Positions 17,940-27,543 are shown, numbered from the stretch's first letter. The stretch: DNA of 64,000 nt from Thalassovita sp. (GCF_963691685.1 NZ_OY829290.1:372001-436000); one strand, 5' to 3'. The notes: generated by a model from the sequence alone, not told the origin. Program-made: numbers and translations.

Positions 17940-19181
17940 ATGCTGCGTTTGATGTTGATGTCCGTGATCGGTGTTTTGGGGACTCTGGTGCCCCTCGCCA
18001 GCCGCGCCGATAACGCCCCTGTTCCCCCGTCTGAGCCGGTGCTGGAGGTACACATTGATGCGGATTATTCGATTGCCTCCCATGCGGCGGAGGCGATTGA
18101 AAGCGGCCTGGCCTCAGCCCTTTCTGAAACGGGCTACGAGGTCGCGGGCACCACATTGAAATTGGTGCGGCGTGATCACCGGGCCAATGTGAAACGATCG
18201 CGCACCCATATGGAAGATTTTCTGAATTCCACCAATGCGATTGCAATGGTGGGTGGCATGCATTCGCCGCCCTATCTGACACACCGCGATTTTATCAATG
18301 AAAACGATGTGTTGTTCCTGCTGCCCTGGTCCGCGGGCGGGCCTATCACCCGCGGTGAAAGCGGTGGTGAAAACTGGCTGTTCCGTCTGTCGGTGGATGA
18401 CACCAAGGCGGGGGGCTATCTGATTTCACGCGCGGTGGATCAGGCGGGCTGTCAGGCGGTGAGCCTGATTTTGATCGATACTGGTTGGGGGCGTGCGAAT
18501 TACAAAACCCTGACAGCGGCGCTGGATAAGCGGAGGATGCGGCCGGCCTCGACCCATTACTTTGATGTCACGATCGGGCAGGCGACGGCCAAGCGACTGG
18601 CCGAAGACGTTCGGCGCAGCGGTGCTGATTGCGCGGTTTTGCTGGCGGATTGGGACAATGGCGCGCAGGTTGTGAATGTCTTGGCCGATCTGGATCAGCC
18701 GATCCGGACCTTCAGCCATTGGGGGATTATGGGCGGGCCGTTTGCGCAGCATGTCACGCCGGACACCCGTGACCGCTTGGATCTGGAGGTGCTGCAGACC
18801 TGTGGCTTGGCCCGGGAAAAAGGCGGCAATGCGGCGCTGCAGCTGGCGCTGTCTCATGCCAAGGGCGAACCGGCGGAACTGGCGGATGTGCCCGCGGCGG
18901 CTGGATTTGTGCATGGCTATGATCTGGGCCGCATATTTGTTGCCGCGGTGGCGCAGGCCGCGGAAACCCCCGCGTGGGGCGGTGGAATCGGGCAGAAACG
19001 CGATGCGGTGCGCCTGTCGCTGGAAAGTCTGGAGGCCGAAGTAGAGGGCATCCTTGGATCCTATGAAAAGCCCTTTGATGCCTATGATGTGTCCAGCCCC
19101 GATGCGCATGAGGCGCTGGGGCGCAGTGACCTTTGTATGGCGCGGTTTGCGCCTGAGGGTCATCTGATCCACGCCCAGTAA
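17940..19181 (+). CDS. Periplasmic ABC-type substrate-binding protein (branched-chain amino acid type), probable sensor partner
   Basis: This 413-residue secreted protein has a signal peptide (MLRLMLMSVIGVLGTLVPLASRA, cleaved near residue 23). It has the periplasmic binding protein type I layout: VAMVGGMHSPP and HRDFINENDVLFLLPWSAG in the first lobe, ADCAVLLADWDNGAQVV in the second. No permease or ATPase gene is nearby. Instead a membrane GGDEF-EAL protein starts 35 bp downstream. The pair therefore looks like a ligand sensor feeding c-di-GMP turnover, comparable in layout to NspS-MbaA of Vibrio cholerae. The ligand is unknown. AAAGGAGG upstream supports the start. Confidence 0.82.
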   Translation: MLRLMLMSVIGVLGTLVPLASRADNAPVPPSEPVLEVHIDADYSIASHAAEAIESGLASALSETGYEVAGTTLKLVRRDHRANVKRSRTHMEDFLNSTNAIAMVGGMHSPPYLTHRDFINENDVLFLLPWSAGGPITRGESGGENWLFRLSVDDTKAGGYLISRAVDQAGCQAVSLILIDTGWGRANYKTLTAALDKRRMRPASTHYFDVTIGQATAKRLAEDVRRSGADCAVLLADWDNGAQVVNVLADLDQPIRTFSHWGIMGGPFAQHVTPDTRDRLDLEVLQTCGLAREKGGNAALQLALSHAKGEPAELADVPAAAGFVHGYDLGRIFVAAVAQAAETPAWGGGIGQKRDAVRLSLESLEAEVEGILGSYEKPFDAYDVSSPDAHEALGRSDLCMARFAPEGHLIHAQ

Positions 19182-19216
19182 TACGTCCCTGATACCCTAA
19201 TTGCAGGAGAAACCGC

Positions 19217-21778
19217 GTGTCTGTCAGCCGCCGCTTTTGGTTCCTTGTTGGGGTGGTGCTCTGTGCCACAATCCTGTGCAGCGCCGGGGCCATCTGGTTC
19301 ACCTCAACCCCGTTTCTGGAGGCCAACCAAGCCAAGGTCATTCAAGATCAGGCCGAAAAAGAAGCCCGGGCCTTTGACAATGAACTGGCGCAATATCAGC
19401 AGCTGCTACAGTTTGTGGCGGCACAGGAAAATGTTGTGTCTGTGGTGATCGGCTATGTGGAAAACGCTGATGTCGTCAGCAATTACTTCGAAACGCTGCC
19501 GCGCCCGGACGGATTGATTTCCGTCACCCTGCTGGACGCTTTGCAGGAGGTGACGGCCCATGCCACGCTGCAGGGCGTCCCGAAAGAGGCGGTGAGGTCG
19601 CCAGAATGGATCGCGGCCTTTGAAGAGACCATCAAGGCCGAGAACCGATATGCGCCAGCGGTGGTGAAGCTGATCCCGGATACGCAGGCACCCTATCTGT
19701 TGATGGCGGTGCCCGTGTTCAACCGTGGCTTTGCCGAAGGGGTGCTGGTGGCCGAAGTTGATATTGATTTTGACGCGGTTTTCACCGCCAACAACGTGAC
19801 CCGACGCAGCTTTGTCGCCGCGGCAGATCCGGGGTTTGTCGCTGAGCAAGAGGCGCTGGGGCATTGGGTGGAGTCGGTGGCGCATGATCAGTTGTCTCTG
19901 GTTTCCATCCCGGATGTTGAGGCCACGGCGTCGGTCGGGCGGATGCTGCTGTTCAACGTCATGACAGCGATCTCCGCCACTTTGCTTGTGTCTTTTTCGA
20001 TCTTTGCCTGGTTGGGGCGGGCCACGATTGTGATGCCGCATAAGGCGCTGGAACAGCAAAAAGAACACCTGTCAGAGCTGGCGGCGGTGGCGGAAAATGC
20101 CAATGACGCAATTTTGGTGACCGATCTGGAGCAACGGATCATCTGGGGTAACCCGTCGTTTGAGGCGCTTTCGGGCTACAAAATTTCAGAGGTGCGCGGG
20201 CGCAAGCCAAGCAATTTCCTGCAGGGCGCGGATACTGATCCCGACACTCGGGCGGCCTTTAGCCATGCGGTTCGGGCGCGTACCGCGATCAAGGCTGAGA
20301 TCCTGAACTATGCCAAAAACGGCACCCCCTATTGGATCGCACTCAGCATCACGCCATTGGCCCGCGATGATGGTCAGATCTACGGGTTCATGGCGATTTC
20401 GCATGATGTCACGATGGAACGTCAGCAACGTGATGATCTGGCCGCTGCGAATAAGGCGACCGAACATTTGGCCCGCCACGATCCGCTGACCGGCCTGCCC
20501 AACCGGCGGGTGCTGAATGAAGAGTTGGAGCTGCGCGCCAAGGGGGAGGTTCCGCACGCCACCCTTCTGCGGATCGATCTGGATCATTTCAAAAACATCA
20601 ATGACACGATGGGCCATGACGCAGGGGATTATGTCCTGACGATCATTGCCAAAATCCTAACGGAAAATTCCCGCAAGACCGATATTGCCGCCCGGGTTGG
20701 CGGGGATGAGTTTATCGTGCTGATGTCTGCCGGGGCCACCTCTGATCAGGCGGTGAAGCTGGGGCAGCGTATCCTTGAGAAGATCAATGAACCGCACAGC
20801 TATGAGGGCAAACCGCTGCGGATAGGGGCCAGTTTCGGGGTGGCCTCCACGCTGGATGGTTTGATCCCCCTTGAGGAGCTGATCAGCAGTGCCGACGCCG
20901 CGCTTTACAAAAGCAAAGAGAGCGGACGTAATCAGGTGGTGCACTACGGCAGCAGCCTGCATGACGCAGTGTGCTTCAACCGTGAGATTTCGATCCTGAT
21001 GCAGCGCGCCCTGACGGAGGAGCAGTTTGAGCCCTATTTCCAGCCCCAGATCTGTGCCCAATCCGGTGAGATTTGCGGCTTTGAAGCCCTGGCGCGCTGG
21101 CATTCGCCTGAGTTGGGCGTTGTTATGCCGGATGTGTTCCTGCCGGTGGCGGCGCAGATGTCCTGTATCGAGGAGATTGATGAGTGCATTTTCCGCAAAG
21201 GTATGAAGGTCGCGCGCGACATGCAGCGGCGCAACCTGCGCTTCCCCAAGGTGTCTTTCAACGTCACAGCGGCCCGCATTCGCACCCTCGCCAATGATAT
21301 TGAGCTGCGCGAAGTGCCGGCAAACGGGCCCAAAGTGGCGTTTGAGATTTTGGAATCGGTGTTTCTGGAGGATCAGACCGACCTGTTCCGTGAAGCGCTT
21401 AACAAGATCCGGAACCGGGGCTATCTGATTGAAATTGATGATTTCGGCTCGGGCCATGCCTCGATCGTGGGGCTGATGCAGATTAAGCCTGATTTCATGA
21501 AGATTGACCGCCGGCTGGTGATGCCGATCCTGAAATCGAAACAGTCCGCCAACCTGCTGAGTTCGATCATGGAGATGGGCAAAACCATTAATGTGAAGAT
21601 TGTCGCCGAAGGGGTGGAGACCGAGGACCATGCGCTGATCCTGCGCCATCTGGGCTGCGATGTGTTGCAGGGATTTCATTTCTCCAAACCCTTGCCACAT
21701 GCGGAGCTGGTGAAATTTGTCGAAGGTTACCAACCCCGGCGGTTTTTCCCCAGCCGGCAATGGGTCAAGCGAGCCTAG
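19217..21778 (+). CDS. Membrane-bound PAS-GGDEF-EAL bifunctional diguanylate cyclase/phosphodiesterase
   Basis: This 853-residue protein starts at GTG (GCAGGAGA six bases upstream). It has a first helix at about 6-28, a periplasmic domain of about 210 residues, a second helix at about 250-272, then PAS (about 285-400), GGDEF (about 425-580) and EAL (about 590-845). The cyclase motif GGDEF (about 495) and an inhibitory RxxD (RKTD) exactly five residues before it are intact. EAL motifs are also intact: FEALARW (about 620), EIDDFGSGHAS, KIDRRLV, AEGVETEDH and QGFHFSKP. Both activities are therefore possible. The upstream binding protein probably docks on the periplasmic domain. Confidence 0.93.
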   Translation: MSVSRRFWFLVGVVLCATILCSAGAIWFTSTPFLEANQAKVIQDQAEKEARAFDNELAQYQQLLQFVAAQENVVSVVIGYVENADVVSNYFETLPRPDGLISVTLLDALQEVTAHATLQGVPKEAVRSPEWIAAFEETIKAENRYAPAVVKLIPDTQAPYLLMAVPVFNRGFAEGVLVAEVDIDFDAVFTANNVTRRSFVAAADPGFVAEQEALGHWVESVAHDQLSLVSIPDVEATASVGRMLLFNVMTAISATLLVSFSIFAWLGRATIVMPHKALEQQKEHLSELAAVAENANDAILVTDLEQRIIWGNPSFEALSGYKISEVRGRKPSNFLQGADTDPDTRAAFSHAVRARTAIKAEILNYAKNGTPYWIALSITPLARDDGQIYGFMAISHDVTMERQQRDDLAAANKATEHLARHDPLTGLPNRRVLNEELELRAKGEVPHATLLRIDLDHFKNINDTMGHDAGDYVLTIIAKILTENSRKTDIAARVGGDEFIVLMSAGATSDQAVKLGQRILEKINEPHSYEGKPLRIGASFGVASTLDGLIPLEELISSADAALYKSKESGRNQVVHYGSSLHDAVCFNREISILMQRALTEEQFEPYFQPQICAQSGEICGFEALARWHSPELGVVMPDVFLPVAAQMSCIEEIDECIFRKGMKVARDMQRRNLRFPKVSFNVTAARIRTLANDIELREVPANGPKVAFEILESVFLEDQTDLFREALNKIRNRGYLIEIDDFGSGHASIVGLMQIKPDFMKIDRRLVMPILKSKQSANLLSSIMEMGKTINVKIVAEGVETEDHALILRHLGCDVLQGFHFSKPLPHAELVKFVEGYQPRRFFPSRQWVKRA

Positions 21779-21794
21779 GTGAGCGGACCTGTGG

Positions 21795-22394
21795 TTAAAT
21801 CTGTCGACGGGCGTTGAGGGCGGCGCTGATGGTGCCTTCATCCAGATAATCCAGCTCCCCGCCGATGGGCACACCCTGCGCCAGTGAGGTGAGGGTCACC
21901 TGACCCTCCAACTGGTCAGCGATGTAATGCGCGGTGGTCTGGCCATCCACGGTGGCGTTGAGCGCCAGAATAACCTCACCGATGCCTTCGGCGGTGACCC
22001 GGTCCAGTAGCTGCGGAATGCGCAGTTCTTCGGGGCCAACAGCATCCAGCGCGGACAGGGTGCCGCCCAGAACGTGATAACGTCCTTTGAACACGGCGGC
22101 ACGTTCCATCGCCCAGAGGTCGGCGACATCCTCAACCACGCAGAGGATGCCATTGCCGCGTTTCTCATCGGCGCAGATGTTGCAAATGTCTGCGGTGCCG
22201 ACATTGCCGCAATTCAGGCATTCCCGCGCGGTTTCCGCCACCCGCTGCATCTGGTCGGCAAGCGGGGTCAGCAGCAGCGCGCGTTTGCGGATCATATGCA
22301 ACACGGCGCGGCGGGCTGAGCGGGGACCCAGCCCCGGCAGCTTGGCCAAAAGCTCGATCAGATTGTCGATATCTTTGGGGGCAGGATCACTCAT
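21795..22394 (-). CDS. recR: Recombination protein RecR
   Basis: This 199-residue protein acts with RecF/RecO in loading RecA at gaps. It has an N-terminal HhH region (LAKLPGLGPRSARRAVLHM), a C4 zinc finger (CLNCGNVGTADICNIC, about 57-72) and a Toprim domain starting LCVVEDVADLWAMER. Length is standard. I chose ATG 22394 (MSDPAPKDIDNLI); the longer frame adds an unlikely tail. It lies downstream of ybaB, but a terminator hairpin intervenes, so it may have its own promoter. Confidence 0.96.
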   Translation of the reverse strand: MSDPAPKDIDNLIELLAKLPGLGPRSARRAVLHMIRKRALLLTPLADQMQRVAETARECLNCGNVGTADICNICADEKRGNGILCVVEDVADLWAMERAAVFKGRYHVLGGTLSALDAVGPEELRIPQLLDRVTAEGIGEVILALNATVDGQTTAHYIADQLEGQVTLTSLAQGVPIGGELDYLDEGTISAALNARRQI

Positions 22395-22462
22395 GTGCAG
22401 ACGATACGATGGAGAACAACAGAAGAACAACAGGCGATTGCGCCCACCACCTGTTGAGACAT

Positions 22463-22493
22463 GAAAAAGGGCCCGCCATCGGCGGACCCTTGG
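22463..22493 (-). terminator. Intrinsic terminator between ybaB and recR
   Basis: On the minus strand AAGGGTCCGCC pairs with GGCGGGCCCTT (one mismatch) around GAT, followed by TTTCATG. It would end dnaX/phzF/ybaB transcripts before recR. Confidence 0.78.
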
Positions 22494-22516
22494 GGCATGG
22501 TGTTGATCTTAAGGGA

Positions 22517-22861
22517 TCAGAACGGCAGTTTTACATCCGCCGGCAGGCCCAGACCTTCGGTCAGTTTGGACATTTCTTCCTGCGCCTTGGCACTGGCTTT
22601 GGTTTGGGCGTCTTTGATGGCGGCCAGGATCAGATCCTCGACCACTTCTTTTTCGTCGGGGTGGAAGATCGACGGATCGATGTCCAGACCGTTCAGCACA
22701 CCTTTGGCGGTGCAGCTTGCTTTGACCAGACCAGCGCCGGATTCACCGGTGACGGTCATGTTTTCCAGCTCTTCCTGCAATTCGGCAACTTTGCCCTGCA
22801 TTTCCTGAGCTTTTTTCATCATCTTGGCCATATCGCCAAGACCGCCGAGACCTTTCAGCAT
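22517..22861 (-). CDS. ybaB: YbaB/EbfC family nucleoid-associated protein
   Basis: This 114-residue DNA-binding protein has the standard YbaB fold: GMAKMMKKAQEMQGKVAELQEELE-type N-terminal helix (seen here as GDMAKMMKKAQEMQ), then VTGESGAGLVKASCTAKG and IDPSIFHPDEKEVVEDLILAA. It binds DNA as a dimer. The ybaB-recR neighbourhood downstream of dnaX is common in bacteria. About 160 bp separate it from phzF. Confidence 0.95.
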   Translation of the reverse strand: MLKGLGGLGDMAKMMKKAQEMQGKVAELQEELENMTVTGESGAGLVKASCTAKGVLNGLDIDPSIFHPDEKEVVEDLILAAIKDAQTKASAKAQEEMSKLTEGLGLPADVKLPF

Positions 22862-23025
22862 GGGGGACTCTCCTGAAGTGTTGTTGCCGCATTAGATACG
22901 GGCTGTGCTGCGCTGCGACAAGCCCTTGGTGGGGCAGAAGCTGGGGCTATCTGTGCCTCTATCAACGGCAGTGGGGAGGGCTGGCTTAGGGGGAGGTGGG
23001 CAAACTGTTGCGCTGTCACCCCGGG

Positions 23026-23889
23026 TTAGAGGTACAGCTGCCCGTCGATCAGCACATTGACCGCGCCGCCGATCATCACCGCACCGGGGCGGTTCGGATC
23101 ACGGCCATAGGTGATGCGGCCGGGGCGATCGATGGCGCTGCCCTGCGCCACCTCCATGGGCTGGTCCATTTCGGTGGGCAGACGCCCCTCTGCCGCCAGC
23201 CAATGGGCGATTGCGGCATTGAGGGAGCCGGTGATCGGGTCCTCCAACATGCCGCTGGAGGGGGCGATGTTGCGCACCTCATAGGCACAGTTCGCCCCTG
23301 CGGGATGGGCCCCGATCAGCGACAGGCCGGCGTGATCAGGCGCGCGGGTCAGGCTGGCATCAACCGCCAGCACCTGCGCGGCGCTGTGCATTTCAAAGAG
23401 GTTCCAGGCCGGGCCGTTGTTGAGGCAGATGGTGTTCTTCACCCAAGATGGGTCAATCTGCATCGCAGCGATCAGCCGGTCCCGCTCTGCCGGGCCCATC
23501 GGGGATATCTGGGTGGGGGGCGCCACAAATGCGGGCTGCGGGCCGCTGACATCAATGTCGACCAGACCGATGGCGCATTCCTGCCGCACCACGCCCGGCA
23601 CCTGAGGTGCGCCGTCACAATGCAGCCAGCTGATGCAGCTGCCCAGCGTCGGGTGGCCAGCAAAGAGCATCTCTTTGGCGGGGGTGAAAATCCGCACCTT
23701 GTAGTCGGCGGCGGGATCTTCTGGTGGCAAAAGGAAAGTGGTTTCCGCCAGATTGGTCCAGGCGGCGAAATCCTGCATCTGCTGGGTGCTGAGGCCCTCC
23801 GCATCCACCACAACGGCCAGACCATTGCCCTTGGCGGGCGCATCACAAAACACATCTACCTGCAGGAAGCGGCGCTGACGGGGAGGCAT
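23026..23889 (-). CDS. PhzF family isomerase/epimerase
   Basis: This 287-residue protein has the PhzF fold: FLQVDVFCDAPAKGNGLAVVVDAEGLS at the start with the conserved Gly-Asn, WTNLAETTFLLPP with the catalytic Glu (about 50), ILFAGHPTLG-type block (MLFAGHPTLGS) and EDPITGSLNAAIA in the second half. It is related to DHHA isomerase and other PhzF proteins of unknown substrate. It starts 4 bp after the dnaX stop and so is translationally tied to it, an odd partner for a replication gene. Confidence 0.9.
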   Translation of the reverse strand: MPPRQRRFLQVDVFCDAPAKGNGLAVVVDAEGLSTQQMQDFAAWTNLAETTFLLPPEDPAADYKVRIFTPAKEMLFAGHPTLGSCISWLHCDGAPQVPGVVRQECAIGLVDIDVSGPQPAFVAPPTQISPMGPAERDRLIAAMQIDPSWVKNTICLNNGPAWNLFEMHSAAQVLAVDASLTRAPDHAGLSLIGAHPAGANCAYEVRNIAPSSGMLEDPITGSLNAAIAHWLAAEGRLPTEMDQPMEVAQGSAIDRPGRITYGRDPNRPGAVMIGGAVNVLIDGQLYL

Positions 23890-23893
23890 CAGA

Positions 23894-25696
23894 TCACTCC
23901 TCCTCGAAGGGGTCCCATTCGTCCTCGACCTCTTGCAGCGCGTCTTCCTGCGCCTGTGCGGCCAGTTCTTCCGGGGTGCGGATCTTGGTGATGCGCGATT
24001 TGGGGAAGGCGGCGCGGATCGCCTGCATCATCGGATGGGCCTCGGTTTCGGCCTTCAGCGCGTTCAGCTTGGCATTGCGCTTTTCGTCAATGGTTTCACC
24101 GCCGCCCTCATTCACAAGGATCACCGCCCAACGGCTGCCGGTCCAGTTCTGCAGCGCTTGACCCAGACGGCTGGCCAGATCCTGTGGCGCATCGGGCGTG
24201 GGCTGATATTCGATCCGACCGGGGCGATAGGCGGCAAGGCGCAGATAGGTTTCCACCTGCACCAGCAGTTTCATATCGCGGTGTTCGCGGATCAGTTCCA
24301 CAACATGGTCAAAGCTGGGGTAGCGCGCCAGAGCGGCCTGCACGTCCTGCGCCAGCGCCGCCTGTGGCCCGCCGCCACCCATCGGGGCACCGCCCTGTGG
24401 CATCGGGCTGCCTTGGGCTTGCGTCATCGCGCCACCCTGCGCGCCGCCCTGTGAACCGCCCTGTGGCTGGCCAGCATAGCCGCCACCGCCGCCGGGGCCC
24501 ATCGGCGCGCCACCGGGCATCGGGGGGGGCGTTGCATCCTTCAGCTTCTTCACCAGATCTTCGGGGCTGGGCAGGTCAGCGACATGGGTCAGGCGAATGA
24601 CCGCCATCTCAGCCGCCATCATGGCGTTTGGTGCGCTGGCGACCTCATCCAGGGCCTTCAGCAGCATCTGCCACATCCGGGTCATGGCGCGCATCGGCAG
24701 TTTTTCCGCCATGGCTTGACCGCGGGCGCGTTCATCGGGGCTGACGGTGGGGTCTTCGGCGGCTTCCGGCGTGATCTTCACCACTGAGATCCAGTGCGTG
24801 ATCTCAGCCAGATCGCGCAGCACTGCCATCGGGTCAGCGCCATCGGCATATTGCGCACCCAGTTCAGCCAGCGCCGCACCCGCATCGCCGCGCATGATCA
24901 TATCGTAGAGGTCCAGCACCCGGCCACGGTCAGCAAGGCCCAGCATGGCCCGGACCTGATCGGCGTTGGTTTCCCCGGCGCCGTGGCTGATCGCCTGATC
25001 GAGGAGCGAGGTCGCATCCCGCGCCGAGCCTTCAGCGGCCCGGGTGATCAGGGCCAGCGCATCATCGCTGATCTCAGCGCTTTCCGCCGTGGCGATTTTG
25101 CGCAGGAGGCCGATCATCTGTTCCGGTTCAATCCGGCGCAGGTCAAAGCGTTGGCATCGGCTGAGCACGGTGACAGGCACCTTGCGAATCTCGGTGGTCG
25201 CAAAGATGAATTTCACATGGGCTGGCGGTTCTTCCAGCGTTTTCAGCAGCGCGTTGAACGCGCTGGTCGACAACATGTGCACCTCATCGATGATGTAGAT
25301 CTTATAGCGGGCCGAGGCCGCGCGATAATGGACCGAATCGATGATTTCACGGATGTCGCCCACCCCGGTGCGCGAGGCCGCGTCCATCTCCATCACATCG
25401 ACGTGGCGGCCTTCCATGATGGCGGTGCAATGTTCGCACTGGCCGCAGGGTTCCGTTGTTGGGCCGCCGGTGCCATCGGGGCCGATACAGTTCATGCCCT
25501 TGGCAATGATCCGCGCGGTTGTGGTTTTGCCGATGCCGCGAATACCCGTCATCACAAAGGCCTGCGCAATCCGATCCGCCTCAAACGCGTTTTTCAGCGT
25601 GCGCACCATCGCATCCTGACCCACCAGATCGGCAAAGGTTTCCGGGCGATATTTACGGGCCAGGACCTGATAGGCGGTGGTTTCGGTGTCGCTCAT
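23894..25696 (-). CDS. dnaX: DNA polymerase III subunits gamma and tau
   Basis: This 600-residue clamp-loader ATPase has VLARKYRPETFADLVGQ at the start and Walker A GIRGIGKTTTARIIAK (about 52). A four-Cys zinc module follows (about 70-93), then Walker B IYIIDEVHML and sensor LSRCQRFDLRRI. A Pro/Gly/Gln-rich linker (about 395-450) precedes the tau-specific C-terminal domain, which ends in an acidic tail. I see no obvious slippery run for a gamma product. It heads the minus-strand dnaX-phzF transcript. Confidence 0.97.
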   Translation of the reverse strand: MSDTETTAYQVLARKYRPETFADLVGQDAMVRTLKNAFEADRIAQAFVMTGIRGIGKTTTARIIAKGMNCIGPDGTGGPTTEPCGQCEHCTAIMEGRHVDVMEMDAASRTGVGDIREIIDSVHYRAASARYKIYIIDEVHMLSTSAFNALLKTLEEPPAHVKFIFATTEIRKVPVTVLSRCQRFDLRRIEPEQMIGLLRKIATAESAEISDDALALITRAAEGSARDATSLLDQAISHGAGETNADQVRAMLGLADRGRVLDLYDMIMRGDAGAALAELGAQYADGADPMAVLRDLAEITHWISVVKITPEAAEDPTVSPDERARGQAMAEKLPMRAMTRMWQMLLKALDEVASAPNAMMAAEMAVIRLTHVADLPSPEDLVKKLKDATPPPMPGGAPMGPGGGGGYAGQPQGGSQGGAQGGAMTQAQGSPMPQGGAPMGGGGPQAALAQDVQAALARYPSFDHVVELIREHRDMKLLVQVETYLRLAAYRPGRIEYQPTPDAPQDLASRLGQALQNWTGSRWAVILVNEGGGETIDEKRNAKLNALKAETEAHPMMQAIRAAFPKSRITKIRTPEELAAQAQEDALQEVEDEWDPFEEE

Positions 25697-26007
25697 GATG
25701 GCCTTTCACGGGGGCTTCGCAGGGGAGGCAAAGCGCCCTGCGGATTCGTCTGCCGGGCTAAGGTATGTGAAGGGGGCGGGCACGTCTACCGGATTGGCGG
25801 GTCGGCGAAATTCACTCAGATTGCGGTGCTGGCGCTGGGTGGTTGTCTTGCGCGGCGCAGCGCGTTAGGGTCTGGCCAAGGCCGCTCAGGGACGGCCCCC
25901 AGGTTCGCGGAAAGTGCTTGCGCCTCCCTCTGAGAGATGACGAAAACCGATCTTCGGATTTTCCTGCCCGTTTGAGCGAACCACTGGGCCTGTTTTAGGA
26001 GAAGCCG
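25697..26007. other. Intergenic region between divergent dnaX and ankyrin-repeat gene
   Basis: About 310 bp without a supportable gene. It must hold the promoters of dnaX (minus) and the ankyrin gene (plus). A small AT-rich dyad, CCGA-tct-TCGG flanked by A and T runs, lies at 25942-25962. TTTTAGGAGAAG before 26008 is the ribosome site of the ankyrin gene. Confidence 0.6.
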
Positions 26008-27543
26008 ATGACTAACCTATCATTGGACAAGTTGCGTCGCGCGGCCAAAGGGTTGCGCAAGGATCATGAGGCCGGGGTGCCCCATGCCTTGGAGCGGTTG
26101 CGGGTGCATCCCCCCCGCAGCGATGATGCGGCGTTGCGCCATGCGGATTATTTGCATGTGATTGCACGCGAACAGAATTTCGCCAGTTGGCCCGCATTGA
26201 AACTGGCGGCTGAAACCATGGGGCTGGACCGCGCCGCCCGCCAGCAGCGGTTGAAACTGGCGCTGGCCAATGGGCAGACCGTGGTGGTGCAGCACCTGTT
26301 GCAGGAAACGCCGGATCTGGCTGAGGGGCTGCTGGGGTGTGCGATTGCGCTTTATGATGTGGAGGCGGTGCGTGCCGCCCTTTGGGACGATCCCGCGGCG
26401 GCCACCAAACAACTGGGCCCACGCAGCCCGATGGTGCACCTGTGTTTTTCCAAGATGATCCACGTCTGGCCCGAACGTGAAGCCGCGATGCTGGAGATTG
26501 CGGAGATGCTGCGCGCCGGTGGGGCGGATGTGAACGATGCGCTGCCGGGGCCAGAGGGGCATGGGCTGTCAGTGCTCTACGGGGCGCTGGGGCAAGCGGA
26601 CAATATGGTGCTGGCGCAGTGGTTGTTGGATCATGGGGCCGATCCCAACGATGGTGAGAGCCTCTACCATTCGGTGGAGTTGGGCCATCACCGGGGCCTG
26701 AAAATGCTATTGGCGGCCGGGGCCAACCCGAAAGGCACGAATGCATTGCTGCGGGCGCTGGATTTCAACGACCATGAGGCGGTACGCCTGTTGCTGGCAG
26801 CGGGTGCGGATGTGACCGAATTTGCCTCCGATCCTGTCGGGGGGGAGGCACCTTGGGTGATCCCGGCCCTGCATCAGGCGGCGCGGCGCATGTGCGACCG
26901 TGAGATGGTCGAGATCCTGCTGGATGCCGGGGCGGACCCGGCCGATGTCTTCGAAGGGGCCACGGCCTACGGCTATGCCCGGGTCTTTGGCAATGATGCG
27001 TTGGCTGCAGCCGTGGAGGCCCGTGGCGCCCCCGCTTTGAGCGATCTGGAGGATCTATTGGCGCGCGCCGCCAAAGGGGAGGTGCCGGAGGGGCGCTTCA
27101 TCGACCCGGCGCAGCTGCCGGAGGCCTATCGCCATTTGCTGCACAATATCGTTGGCCTGAAGGGCAAGCTGCCACATATGCAGGCGCTGGTGGCGCTGGG
27201 GATGGAGTTTGACCGTCCGGATACGCAGGGTCTGCCGCCAGTGCAGCTGGCGGGCTGGGAAGGTCTGCCTGAGGTGATGGGATATTTCCTAAGCCAGAGC
27301 CCGGACCTGAGCCATGTGAATGGCTATGGCGGCACCTTGCTGTCGACCATCATTCATGGGTCTGAGAACTGCCCGAACCGGGCCAGCCGGGATCACATCG
27401 CCTGCCTTGAGATGGCGCTGACCCACGGGGTGGCATTGCCGCGTCAGGCGATTGACTGGGCCGGCGATCCTGAAGTGGCCGACTTCCTGCGTGATTGGGG
27501 GCAACGCTATCCCGGTCAGCTGGTCGAAGGCGGGCTGGGCTAG
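26008..27543 (+). CDS. Ankyrin-repeat protein
   Basis: This 511-residue protein is without a signal peptide. Ankyrin-type units are visible from about residue 170 onward: AEMLRAGGADVNDALPG, LAQWLLDHGADPNDGESLYHSVELGH, GLKMLLAAGANPKGTNALLRALDFND, AVRLLLAAGADV and VEILLDAGADPADVFEGATAYGYA. The N-terminal 70 residues (LRRAAKGLRKDHEAGVPHALERLR, HADYLHVIAREQNFASWPALK) form a separate helical module seen in other bacterial ankyrin proteins. Likely a cytoplasmic protein-binding scaffold; partner unknown. Confidence 0.85.
   Translation: MTNLSLDKLRRAAKGLRKDHEAGVPHALERLRVHPPRSDDAALRHADYLHVIAREQNFASWPALKLAAETMGLDRAARQQRLKLALANGQTVVVQHLLQETPDLAEGLLGCAIALYDVEAVRAALWDDPAAATKQLGPRSPMVHLCFSKMIHVWPEREAAMLEIAEMLRAGGADVNDALPGPEGHGLSVLYGALGQADNMVLAQWLLDHGADPNDGESLYHSVELGHHRGLKMLLAAGANPKGTNALLRALDFNDHEAVRLLLAAGADVTEFASDPVGGEAPWVIPALHQAARRMCDREMVEILLDAGADPADVFEGATAYGYARVFGNDALAAAVEARGAPALSDLEDLLARAAKGEVPEGRFIDPAQLPEAYRHLLHNIVGLKGKLPHMQALVALGMEFDRPDTQGLPPVQLAGWEGLPEVMGYFLSQSPDLSHVNGYGGTLLSTIIHGSENCPNRASRDHIACLEMALTHGVALPRQAIDWAGDPEVADFLRDWGQRYPGQLVEGGLG

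Noticed and set aside
24360..24540. Programmed frameshift site in dnaX giving a gamma subunit
   Set aside because: No A- or T-run slippery sequence was visible in the linker-coding region; the Gly/Gln/Pro linker alone is not evidence.
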